This document shows positions 1 through 6,800 of a DNA stretch of 11,303 nucleotides, one piece after another (positions within the stretch are counted from its first letter, which is position 1; every line of letters begins with the position of its first letter). Both the position numbers and the translations under genes were made by a program. The notes below the pieces were generated by a model. It made no database searches and had not been told where the DNA came from. It saw only the letters and a program-made list of their open reading frames with translations. Location of the stretch: NCBI GenBank assembly GCA_900758315.1, contig CAAERF010000176.1:1-11303 (forward strand), given 5' to 3'. The stretch comes from an uncultured Oscillospiraceae bacterium. GTDB taxonomy: Bacteria; Bacillota; Clostridia; Oscillospirales; Oscillospiraceae.

Positions 1-936
1 TTCTCCGGCTCCGGTCTGCCCCACAACCAGCTGGCGGCACAGATCGCCCGTCAGGCAAAGGTGCTGGATGACGACTCCAACTTCGCCGTCGTCTTTGCCG
101 CCATCGGCATCACCTTTGAGGAGTCCGAGTACTTCGTTCAGGAATTCCGCCGCACTGGCGCTATCGACCGTACCGTGCTGTTCATCAACCTGGCCAACGA
201 CCCGGCAGTCGAACGTATTTCCACCCCGCGTATGGCGCTAACTGCCGCCGAATACCTGGCTTTTGACAAGGGCATGCACGTGCTGGTCATCCTGACCGAC
301 ATCACCAACTACGCGGAAGCCCTCCGTGAGGTCTCCGCAGCAAAGAAGGAAGTGCCCGGCCGCCGTGGCTATCCCGGCTACCTGTACACCGACCTTGCCA
401 CCATGTATGAACGTGCCGGCCGTCACCTGGGTGAACCTGGTTCCATCACCATGATCCCCATCCTGACCATGCCGGAAGATGACAAGACTCATCCCATTCC
501 CGACCTGACCGGCTATATCACCGAGGGCCAGATCATCCTGTCCCGTGAGCTGTACCGGAAGGGCATCCTGCCTCCCGTGGACGTGCTGCCGTCCCTGTCC
601 CGACTGAAGGACAAGGGCACCGGCGAGGGCAAGACCCGTGAGGACCACTCCGGCACCATGAACCAGCTGTTCGCGGCTTACGCAACCGGTAAGGAAAACA
701 AGGAACTGATGTCCATTCTGGGTGAGGCGGCTCTGTCTCCCGATGACCTGCTGTACGCCAAGTTTGCGGATGAGTTTGAAAAGCGCTATGTGGCACAGGG
801 CGCGGACGAAAACCGTTCCATCTTTGAAACCTTGGATCTAGGCTGGGAACTGCTGAGTATTCTGCCTGAGGCAGAGCTGAAGCGGATCAAACCGGAACTG
901 ATCGAAAAGTATATGCCGAGAAAAGACGAACAGTAA
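1..936 (+). CDS. ntpB: V-type ATP synthase subunit B, 3' part (5' end outside window)
   Basis: This is the regulatory, non-catalytic nucleotide-site subunit of the V1 head of a membrane V-type (archaeal/bacterial A/V) ATPase, which couples ATP turnover to H+ or Na+ transport. The reading frame is open from base 1 and ends at TAA 934-936, giving 311 visible residues. The family is about 460 residues, so roughly the first 150 are missing. The visible part opens with [18 protein letters not shown], the subunit B hallmark that stands where catalytic A and beta subunits have a P-loop. It continues through the conserved block [20 protein letters not shown] and the segment [14 protein letters not shown] typical of B subunits. 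Subunit D follows after 14 bp, matching the usual A-B-D gene order. Arg codons here are mostly CGT, unlike the CGG-rich genes downstream, which suggests high expression. The identification is secure; whether the enzyme pumps Na+ or H+ cannot be told from this subunit. Confidence 0.96.
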   Translation, partial: FSGSGLPHNQLAAQIARQAKVLDDDSNFAVVFAAIGITFEESEYFVQEFRRTGAIDRTVLFINLANDPAVERISTPRMALTAAEYLAFDKGMHVLVILTDITNYAEALREVSAAKKEVPGRRGYPGYLYTDLATMYERAGRHLGEPGSITMIPILTMPEDDKTHPIPDLTGYITEGQIILSRELYRKGILPPVDVLPSLSRLKDKGTGEGKTREDHSGTMNQLFAAYATGKENKELMSILGEAALSPDDLLYAKFADEFEKRYVAQGADENRSIFETLDLGWELLSILPEAELKRIKPELIEKYMPRKDEQ

Positions 937-950
937 GGAGGGGTTAGTCG

Positions 951-1643
951 ATGCCTTCCACCACTGTAAACGCAACCCGGATGGAGCTGACCCGGCTGAA
1001 GAAAAAGCTGAAAACAGCGACCCGCGGCCACAAGCTCCTGAAGGACAAGCGTGACGAACTGATGAAGCAGTTCCTGGACATGATCCGCGAAAACCGGGCC
1101 CTGAGAGCCCGGGTGGAGGAGGCGCTGATGCGCGCCCACGGTTCGTTCACCGTGGCCTCTGCGCTGATGTCCTCTGAAATGCTGGAACAGTCTCTGGTCT
1201 ATCCCAAGCAGAGCGTAGAGCTGAACATGACCTTCCAGAACATCATGTCGGTTGACACGCCGGTCTATCATTTCTCCACCCAGAACCCCGGCAGCGGCGA
1301 CATCTATCCCTACAGCTTTGCCACCACCTCCTGTGAGCTGGACGGCGCTGTGGACGCCCTGTCCTCGGTGTTCCAGGACATGCTGAAGCTGGCGCAGATC
1401 GAAAAGACCACCCAGCTGCTGGCGGAGGAGATTGAAAAGACCCGCCGCCGCGTCAACGCGCTGGAATACGTGATGATTCCCGAGATGCAGGAGAACATCA
1501 AGTATATCTCCATGAAGCTGGATGAGAACGAGCGCAACAACACCATTCGCCTGATGAAGGTGAAGGATATGATGCTGGAGGACGAGCTGGAAGCCAAGCG
1601 CCGGGAAGACGCGGAAATGCTGGAGAAGTACAAGGCCCGGTAA
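951..1643 (+). CDS. ntpD: V-type ATP synthase subunit D (central stalk)
   Basis: This is the rotor shaft subunit that runs through the A3B3 head and transmits rotation to the membrane ring. The ATG at 951 is preceded by a strong AAGGAGG at 935-941 that overlaps the ntpB stop codon, so the two genes are likely co-translated. The product is 230 residues, slightly longer than the 205-225 usual for the family. The N-terminus has the typical pattern NATRMELTRLKKKLKTATRG followed by HKLLKDKRDELMKQF, which begins the long N-terminal coiled-coil helix. A middle region of about residues 75-140 is less helical. The C-terminal helix contains TRRRVNALEYVMIPEMQENI (about residues 163-182), the signature that packs against the N-terminal helix. 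The last 40 residues are highly charged and helical. It is the last gene of the operon, since a terminator lies 46 bp downstream. Confidence 0.96.
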   Translation: MPSTTVNATRMELTRLKKKLKTATRGHKLLKDKRDELMKQFLDMIRENRALRARVEEALMRAHGSFTVASALMSSEMLEQSLVYPKQSVELNMTFQNIMSVDTPVYHFSTQNPGSGDIYPYSFATTSCELDGAVDALSSVFQDMLKLAQIEKTTQLLAEEIEKTRRRVNALEYVMIPEMQENIKYISMKLDENERNNTIRLMKVKDMMLEDELEAKRREDAEMLEKYKAR

Positions 1644-1657
1644 TTTCTGTTCCCAGC

Positions 1658-1675
1658 GAAAGCAGAGCTGCTTTC
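1658..1675 (+). other. Small inverted repeat after ntpD
   Basis: GAAAGC and GCTTTC flank AGAGCT, and the whole 18 bases form a perfect palindrome. It sits between the ntpD stop and the terminator. It could form a short hairpin at the mRNA 3' end, but no T-tract follows and no function is evident. Confidence 0.35.
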
Positions 1676-1689
1676 CCATCAAAACACAG

Positions 1690-1723
1690 ACGCCCTGGAG
1701 GGAAAATCCTCCGGGGCGTTTTT
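1690..1723 (+). terminator. Rho-independent terminator of the V-ATPase operon
   Basis: ACGCCCTGGAGG (1690-1701) pairs with CCTCCGGGGCGT (1708-1719) with one T-G wobble. The loop is about six bases, and the 3' arm runs into five T residues. It lies 46 bp after the ntpD stop and ends the ATPase transcript. The following 76 bases up to the next promoter contain nothing I recognise. Confidence 0.9.
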
Positions 1724-1799
1724 CTGTGAAAGGGAAAATTTCGTCAAAAGGGAGAAATGCGCTGGAATAAAGTGGGGGAGAACGGGTAAAATTGCCGGG

Positions 1800-1828
1800 T
1801 TGACAACCGGGGGCAGGATGGTTAAACT
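1800..1828 (+). promoter_or_regulatory. Sigma-70/SigA promoter of the T-box aspS2-gatCAB operon
   Basis: A perfect -35 TTGACA (1800-1805) is separated by 17 bases from TAAACT (1823-1828), a 4/6 match to the -10 consensus. Transcription would start near 1835, immediately ahead of the T-box stem I. The -35 hexamer lies inside an imperfect inverted repeat (see findings). Confidence 0.75.
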
Positions 1829-1835
1829 AAAAGGG

Positions 1836-2117
1836 AAGAACAGCGAAGAAGGAGACCGCGTCCGGTTTTCTGCGCATCAGAGAGATCGGGTCACCGGCTG
1901 AAAGCCCGATTGGTGAGAGACGGACAGGCGCAACACTCTGGAGCTGAGCAGGTGAGCATCCACTGGATGGATTGGGTAGCCTGCCCCGAGGATCCCGCGT
2001 TAAGGGAGCTAAGTTGGCATTTCAATGGCGAAATGGAACGCGGGTGGTACCGCGGAATTTGTGCTGTCGCAATTCCGTCCCGGATTGTATGGAGACATAC
2101 GATCCGGGACTTTTTTT
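1836..2117 (+). promoter_or_regulatory. T-box riboswitch leader, probable tRNA-Asn specificity
   Basis: This leader RNA binds a tRNA through a specifier codon and senses uncharged CCA ends to choose antitermination. The T-box consensus GGGTGGTACCGCG is at 2042-2054, with the TGGT bulge at 2045-2048. Stem I is recognisable. CAGC (1841-1844) can pair with GCTG (1943-1946) at its base, and GTCCG (1860-1864) with CGGAC (1921-1925) above the specifier loop. An AGAGAG bulge (1879-1884) lies below a distal hairpin, ATCGGG (1885-1890) with CCCGAT (1905-1910). The 3' strand of the specifier loop reads AGGCGCAACAC. By position relative to the following CTCTGGAGC element, the codon is AAC (1932-1934), asparagine. 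No GAC lies free in the loop; the GAC at 1923-1925 is in the helix. A small hairpin CATCC/GGATG is at 1957-1969. CGGAATT (2053-2059) can also pair with AATTCCG (2071-2077), linking the T-box to the terminator. T-box identity is certain; the specifier assignment is by eye. Confidence 0.93.
2077..2117 (+). terminator. T-box leader terminator (regulated attenuator)
   Basis: A 15-bp stem is formed by 2077-2091 (GTCCCGGATTGTATG) and 2096-2110 (CATACGATCCGGGAC), with one T-G wobble, a GAGA tetraloop and seven T residues (2111-2117). It lies 23 bases after the T-box consensus and 67 bases before aspS2, the expected place for the terminator that uncharged tRNA prevents from forming. The stretch between it and aspS2 holds a small hairpin CTGCC/GGCAG (2144-2156) and the ribosome binding site. 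Confidence 0.93.
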
Positions 2118-2184
2118 GTTCAGACGACAGGCTGTTATCGATGCTGCCGCAGGCAGTGAACTGAGTCGAAGGATGTGATTTTAA

Positions 2185-3507
2185 ATGAAATTTTTAACAG
2201 GTAAAATGGAACGACACGGCTTGACCTATCACGAAGTGATGAAGGGGAATCATTTGAATGAGAACGTGACCGTCCATGGCGCCGTTCATGCGTTGCGTCC
2301 TTTTGGCGGCGTCACGTTTCTGAAGCTGCGGATGGACTGCGGCCTGATCCAGTGTGTCTGCGGGAAGGAAATCGACCTGACCGAGGTGATGGAGGAGGCG
2401 ACGCTGACCGTCACCGGCCTGCTCCAGGAGGATGAGCGGGCGCCCGGCGGCCGGGAAGTGGTGGTGTCCGAGATCACCGTGCTCTCCCAGCCCGCGGAGG
2501 GAATGCCGGTGCCCATCAACAAGTACAAGATGAAGCTGAACATGGACACTGAGCTGTCCCTGCGGCCGCTGGTGCTGCGCAACCTGCGGACCCGCAGCGT
2601 GTTCCGCATCCAGGAGGGCATCTGCCGGGCCTTCCATGAGCATCTGCAGGAGCAGGGCTTTACCGAGATCCACACCCCGAAGATCGTCCATGCCGGCGCT
2701 GAGGGCGGCAGCAACATCTTCCGGCTGGAGTACTTTAACAAGAAGGCCTTCCTGGCCCAGTCGCCCCAGTTCTATAAGCAGATGATGGTGGGCGTCTTTG
2801 AGCGGGTCTATGAGGTGGCGCCGGTGTTCCGTGCGGAAAAGCACGCCACCACCCGTCACCTGAACGAATACATCTCCATGGACTTCGAGATGGGCTATAT
2901 CGACTCCTTCTACGACGTGATGGAGATGGAGCAGGGCTTCCTGAGGCGGGCGGTCCAGCTGCTGGAGACCGAGTACGCCGATGATCTGAAGCGGCTGAAC
3001 GTGACCCTGCCCAAGGTGGATGAAATCCCGGTGTGCCGGTTCGACGAGGCCAAACAGCTGGCGTCGGAGAAGTACCACCGTCCCATCCGGGATCCCTATG
3101 ACCTGGAGCCCGAAGAAGAGGCCAACATCGGCCGCTACTTCAAAGAGGAGTACGGCGCGGACTTCGTGTTCATCACCCACTACCCGGTGAAGAAGCGTCC
3201 CTTCTACGCCATGGACGATCCGGAGGATCCCAAGTACACCATGTCCTTTGACCTGCTGTTCCGGGGCATGGAAGTGACCACCGGCGGTCAGCGTATTCAC
3301 GACTACGCCACCCAGGTGGAGAAGATGAAGTTCAAGGGCATGGATCCGGAGGAGTTCGAGAGCTATCTGATGATTCACAAGCACGGCATGCCGCCTCACG
3401 GTGGTCTGGGCATCGGCCTGGAGCGGCTGACCATGAAGCTGTGCGACCTGGATAACGTGCGTTATGCCAGCCTGTTCCCCAGAGATCTGAGCCGGCTGGA
3501 GCCCTGA
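2185..3507 (+). CDS. aspS: Archaeal-type aspartyl-tRNA synthetase AspS2, probably non-discriminating (Asp/Asn)
   Basis: This cytoplasmic class IIb synthetase attaches aspartate to tRNAAsp and, if non-discriminating, also to tRNAAsn. The 440 residues match the short archaeal/eukaryotic-type AspRS, not the ~590-residue bacterial AspRS with a GAD insertion. An N-terminal OB-fold anticodon-binding domain spans about 25-105. Motif 1 is near 137-168, motif 2 is FRAEKHATTRHLNEY (215-229), and motif 3 is GLGIGLERL (407-415). The segment GMEVTTGGQRIHDY (361-374) is AspRS-like; AsnRS has a different sequence there. His35 and Pro87 align with the two positions that are Trp and Lys in discriminating archaeal AspRS, which supports relaxed tRNA choice. 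The ATG at 2185 follows GAAGGA with good spacing. It leads an operon with gatCAB under an Asn-type T-box, which fits a role in making Asp-tRNAAsn for amidation. Family assignment is secure; relaxed specificity is inference. Confidence 0.94.
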   Translation: MKFLTGKMERHGLTYHEVMKGNHLNENVTVHGAVHALRPFGGVTFLKLRMDCGLIQCVCGKEIDLTEVMEEATLTVTGLLQEDERAPGGREVVVSEITVLSQPAEGMPVPINKYKMKLNMDTELSLRPLVLRNLRTRSVFRIQEGICRAFHEHLQEQGFTEIHTPKIVHAGAEGGSNIFRLEYFNKKAFLAQSPQFYKQMMVGVFERVYEVAPVFRAEKHATTRHLNEYISMDFEMGYIDSFYDVMEMEQGFLRRAVQLLETEYADDLKRLNVTLPKVDEIPVCRFDEAKQLASEKYHRPIRDPYDLEPEEEANIGRYFKEEYGADFVFITHYPVKKRPFYAMDDPEDPKYTMSFDLLFRGMEVTTGGQRIHDYATQVEKMKFKGMDPEEFESYLMIHKHGMPPHGGLGIGLERLTMKLCDLDNVRYASLFPRDLSRLEP

Positions 3508-3532
3508 TAAGCGGGAGAGAGAGGAAACTGCG

Positions 3533-3820
3533 ATGAAAATTACGACGGAAATGGTAGATTACGTCTCCGAGCTGTCCCGGCTGAGCCTGCCGGAGGAGGA
3601 AAAAGCGGAGATGGCGGAAAAGCTGGAGCAGATCATTGACTATGTGGAGATTCTCAACCGGCTGGATACCGAGGGCGTAGAGCCCATGAGCCACACCTTC
3701 CCGGTGAAGAACGTGCTGCGGGAGGACGAAGTAGTGGACTTTGGCCGCCACGCGGAGCTGATGAGCAACGCACCGGCCCACGACGAGAGCGCTTTCCTGG
3801 TGCCCAAGACCGTGGAGTGA
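3533..3820 (+). CDS. gatC: Asp-tRNA(Asn)/Glu-tRNA(Gln) amidotransferase subunit C
   Basis: GatC is the small subunit of the GatCAB transamidosome. It wraps around the GatA-GatB interface and stabilises GatA. The 95 residues are the family's normal length. The N-terminal helices carry the standard pattern VDYVSELSRLSLPEEEK followed by an amphipathic helix. The segment EGVEPMSHTFPVKNVLREDE (47-66) is the conserved extended linker, and the C-terminus ends in the usual AFLVPKTVE. The ATG at 3533 is preceded by GAGAGAGGAAA. It lies 25 bp after aspS2 and 12 bp before gatA, clearly the same transcript. Confidence 0.96.
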   Translation: MKITTEMVDYVSELSRLSLPEEEKAEMAEKLEQIIDYVEILNRLDTEGVEPMSHTFPVKNVLREDEVVDFGRHAELMSNAPAHDESAFLVPKTVE

Positions 3821-3832
3821 GGAGGAAATACG

Positions 3833-5305
3833 ATGGGTTTATTGGAACTGTCCGCCCTGGAGCTGGGGCGTAAAATACAGGAGGGCGAGGTATCCGTCCG
3901 GGAGGCCATAGAGGCCGCTTTGGCGTCCATCGCCCAGCAGAACGAGGGAAACAACGCCTTTATCACGGTTCTGCAGGAGCAGGCCCTGGCAGAGGCGGAG
4001 GAAGTGCAGAAAAAGCTCTCCGCCGGTGAGCTGAGCGGCCCGCTGGCCGGCGTTCCCATGGGCGTCAAGGACAATATCTGCACCCGGGGCATTAAAACCA
4101 CCTGTGCCTCCAAGATTTTGGGCGATTTCAAGCCCGCCTACGACGCTACCATTATGGAAAAGCTCCATCAGGCCGGCGGCGTCATGCTGGGCAAGCTGAA
4201 TATGGATGAGTTCGCCATGGGTTCCACTTCGGAGACTTCGTACTATGGAGCAACCAAGAATCCCTGGGATCTCAGCCGGGTTCCCGGCGGTTCCTCCGGC
4301 GGTGCGGCGGCGGCAGTGGCTGCCCGGGAGTGCTGGTACGCCATCGGATCGGACACCGGCGGATCCATCCGCCAGCCTGCGTCCTACTGCGGTGTCACCG
4401 GCATGAAGCCCACCTACGGCACCGTATCCCGGTACGGCCTGATCGCCTATGCCTCTTCCCTGGACCAGATGGGCCCGGTGGCCAAGAGTGCCGCCGACTG
4501 TGCCGCCATTCTGGACACGATCATGGGAAAGGATCCCCGGGACGGCACTTCTCTGGACATCGCCGGCGGCGGCCTGCTGGACGGCCTCACCGGAGACCTG
4601 AAGGGAATGAAAGTCGGCATTCCCACCGACTGCTTCGCCAGCGGTCTGGATGCCGATGTGCGCAAAAGCGTGCTGGATGTGGCGGAAGTGCTAAAGGGCC
4701 GGGGCGCTCAGGTGTCCGAGTTTGCCCTGCCCATTATGGAGTACGTGGTGCCCACCTACTATATTCTGGCTGCGGCAGAGGCCAGCTCCAACCTGTCCCG
4801 GTTTGATGGGGTCAAGTACGGCTGGCGGGCCGAGGACTACACCGACCTGACCGACCTGTACAACAAGACCCGGACCCAGGGCTTTGGCAGTGAGGTCAAG
4901 CGCCGGATTCTGCTGGGTACCTTCGTCCTGTCCACCGGCTACTATGACGCCTACTATAAAAAGGCCATGCAGGTGAAAGCGGTCATCAAGGAGGCCTTTG
5001 ACAAGGTCTTTGAGCAGTACGACGTGATTCTCATGCCGGTGGCGCCCACCACTGCGCCCAAGCTGGGAGAGAGTCTGAGCAATCCGCTGCAAATGTACCT
5101 GAGCGATATTTACACCGTATCCGTGAACCTGGCGGGACTGCCCGGTATCTCGGTGCCCTGCGGCTTTGACGGAGCGGGCCTGCCCATCGGCGCCCAGCTC
5201 ATCGGCCCGGCGCTGGGCGAGGCAAAGGTCCTCAACGCGGCCCACGCCTATCAGCTGGATACGGACTGGCATAAAAAAGCACCGAAAGGAGGCGCGGCAG
5301 AATGA
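3833..5305 (+). CDS. gatA: Asp-tRNA(Asn)/Glu-tRNA(Gln) amidotransferase subunit A
   Basis: GatA is the glutaminase subunit. It releases ammonia from glutamine (or asparagine), and the ammonia is channelled to GatB to amidate mischarged tRNA. It belongs to the amidase-signature family, and at 490 residues it is full length. The Ser-cisSer-Lys triad is complete: Lys79 in GVPMGVKDN, Ser154 in PGGSSGG (151-157) and Ser178 in DTGGSIRQPAS (174-184). These numbers coincide with those known for Staphylococcus GatA. The downstream segment GLIAYASSLDQMGP (202-215) is also canonical. The ATG at 3833 has GGAGG at 3821-3825. The stop TGA (5303-5305) overlaps the gatB start as ATGA, indicating translational coupling and a 1:1 supply of the two subunits. 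No anomalies are seen. Confidence 0.97.
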   Translation: MGLLELSALELGRKIQEGEVSVREAIEAALASIAQQNEGNNAFITVLQEQALAEAEEVQKKLSAGELSGPLAGVPMGVKDNICTRGIKTTCASKILGDFKPAYDATIMEKLHQAGGVMLGKLNMDEFAMGSTSETSYYGATKNPWDLSRVPGGSSGGAAAAVAARECWYAIGSDTGGSIRQPASYCGVTGMKPTYGTVSRYGLIAYASSLDQMGPVAKSAADCAAILDTIMGKDPRDGTSLDIAGGGLLDGLTGDLKGMKVGIPTDCFASGLDADVRKSVLDVAEVLKGRGAQVSEFALPIMEYVVPTYYILAAAEASSNLSRFDGVKYGWRAEDYTDLTDLYNKTRTQGFGSEVKRRILLGTFVLSTGYYDAYYKKAMQVKAVIKEAFDKVFEQYDVILMPVAPTTAPKLGESLSNPLQMYLSDIYTVSVNLAGLPGISVPCGFDGAGLPIGAQLIGPALGEAKVLNAAHAYQLDTDWHKKAPKGGAAE

Positions 5306-6738
5306 CCTGGGAAACTGTCATCGGGTTGGAAACCCACGTGGAATTGGCCACAAAAACCAAGATTTTCTGTTTCTGCACCACGGAATTCGGCGGCGATCCC
5401 AACACCCACTGCTGTCCGGTGTGCATGGGCATGCCCGGCACCCTGCCGGTGCTGAACCGGAAGGTGGCGGAGTACGCCACAAAGGCCTGCCTGGCCCTGA
5501 ACTGCGAGGTGACCCGGTACTGCAAGTTTGACCGGAAGAACTACTTCTACCCGGACCTGCCCAAGGCCTATCAGATCAGCCAGCTCTACCTGCCCATCGG
5601 CCGCAATGGCAGCGTGCCCATCCGGGTGGGGGAAGAGGAGAAGATCATCCGCATCCACGAACTCCACATGGAGGAGGACGCCGGCAAGCTGGTCCACGAC
5701 AACTGGATTGATCAGACCCGGGCGGACTACAACCGGTGCGGCGTGCCGCTGATCGAAATCGTCACCGAGCCGGATTTCCGAAGTGGTGAGGAAGTCATTG
5801 CCTATCTGGAAAAGCTGCGCTCCACTCTGGAATACCTGGGTGTCTCCGACTGTAAGATGCAGGAGGGCAGTCTGCGCTGCGACGTAAACCTGTCTGTGCG
5901 CCCAGCCGGAAGTACCGAGCTGGGAACCCGGACCGAGATGAAGAACCTGAACTCCTTCAAGGCGATTTCCCGGGCCATCGCCTATGAGGCCCGCCGTCAG
6001 CAGGAGCTGATTGAGATGGATCACAAGCGGGTCATTCAGGAGACCCGCCGCTGGGACGACAACAAGGACGCCACCTATTCCATGCGCTCCAAGGAGAACG
6101 CCCAGGACTACCGGTACTTCCCAGAACCGGATCTGCCTCCGCTGGAGATCAGCGAGGAGTATCTGGAGCAGCTCCGGGCCTCTATTCCCGAGATGGCGGA
6201 GGCGCGGAAGGCCCGCTATATCGCGGAGTACGGCCTGACCGCCTACGAGGCAGACCTGCTCACCGGCAGCAAGGCCATGGTGGATTTCTTCGAGGAGACC
6301 GTATCTCTGGGTGCCGCGCCCAAAGAGGTGTCCAACTGGATGCTGGACGACCTGCTCCGGGTGCTCAAGGAGAAGGGTGTGGAGCTGAAAGGCATGGGCT
6401 TTACGCCGGATAACTTGGCCAAGCTGCTGACCCTGCTCCGGGAGAACAAGATCAACCGGAATACCGCAGGCAAGGTGTTCCAGGCGGTCTTTGAGGACAA
6501 CGCCGACGTGGAGGCCTATGTCCGGGACCACGGTCTGGAACAGGTCACCGACACGGCCGCTCTGGAAGCGGTGGTGGACCAGGTGCTCCAGGACAATCCC
6601 AAGTCCATTGAGGACTACAAGGCCGGTAAGAAGAAGGCACAGGGCTTCCTGATGGGCCAGTGCATGAAGGCGTTGAAGGGCAAGGGCGATCCCAAAGTGG
6701 TCACCCAGCTGCTGAACAGCAAGTTACAGGCTTTATAA
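5302..6738 (+). CDS. gatB: Asp-tRNA(Asn)/Glu-tRNA(Gln) amidotransferase subunit B
   Basis: GatB binds the mischarged tRNA, activates the side-chain carboxylate with ATP and transfers ammonia from GatA to give Asn-tRNAAsn (or Gln-tRNAGln). The 478 residues are normal for the family. The N-terminus WETVIGLETHVEL is the family hallmark. Cysteines at 23, 25, 37, 38 and 41 (FCFC, HCCPVC) fit the zinc-binding cluster of GatB. The kinase-like core contains KNYFYPDLPKAYQISQ and the conserved GSLRCDVNLSVRP. A C-terminal YqeY-like tRNA-tail domain covers roughly 325-478 and includes the typical AGKKKAQGFLMGQCMK. The start overlaps the gatA stop by 4 bp, with AAAGGAGG about 9 bp upstream. It is the last gene of the operon; a hairpin terminator follows within 10 bp. 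The same complex could also make Gln-tRNAGln if the genome lacks GlnRS, which the window cannot show. Confidence 0.97.
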   Translation: MTWETVIGLETHVELATKTKIFCFCTTEFGGDPNTHCCPVCMGMPGTLPVLNRKVAEYATKACLALNCEVTRYCKFDRKNYFYPDLPKAYQISQLYLPIGRNGSVPIRVGEEEKIIRIHELHMEEDAGKLVHDNWIDQTRADYNRCGVPLIEIVTEPDFRSGEEVIAYLEKLRSTLEYLGVSDCKMQEGSLRCDVNLSVRPAGSTELGTRTEMKNLNSFKAISRAIAYEARRQQELIEMDHKRVIQETRRWDDNKDATYSMRSKENAQDYRYFPEPDLPPLEISEEYLEQLRASIPEMAEARKARYIAEYGLTAYEADLLTGSKAMVDFFEETVSLGAAPKEVSNWMLDDLLRVLKEKGVELKGMGFTPDNLAKLLTLLRENKINRNTAGKVFQAVFEDNADVEAYVRDHGLEQVTDTAALEAVVDQVLQDNPKSIEDYKAGKKKAQGFLMGQCMKALKGKGDPKVVTQLLNSKLQAL

Positions 6739-6747
6739 AGTGGTATA

Positions 6748-6783
6748 AAAACCCCACCTCTGAGGAAACAGAGGTGGGGTTTT
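6748..6783. terminator. Bidirectional terminator between convergent gatB and purA
   Basis: AAAACCCCACCTCTG (6748-6762) and CAGAGGTGGGGTTTT (6769-6783) form a perfect 15-bp stem with a six-base loop (AGGAAA). The T-run at the 3' end and the A-run at the 5' end let it act on both strands. It starts 9 bp after the gatB stop and ends 17 bp from the purA stop, so it probably serves both genes. Confidence 0.92.
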
Positions 6784-6800
6784 GTGTATTTACGGTGAAA

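Noticed and set aside
1910..2178. Small ORFs of 84 and 68 codons before aspS2
   Set aside because: They lie inside the T-box RNA and cross its terminator. The sequence is explained by RNA structure.
2185..3507. Reading the synthetase as asparaginyl-tRNA synthetase because of the Asn specifier
   Set aside because: The active-site segments (GMEVTTGGQRIHDY, EKHATTRHLNEY) match archaeal-type AspRS, and the linkage to gatCAB explains the Asn codon without an AsnRS.
5251..6531. 426-codon minus-strand frame opposite gatB, and a similar one (2194-3399) opposite aspS2
   Set aside because: Both mirror strongly conserved genes, are His/Leu/Gly/Val-rich as expected of shadow translation, and lack start signals.
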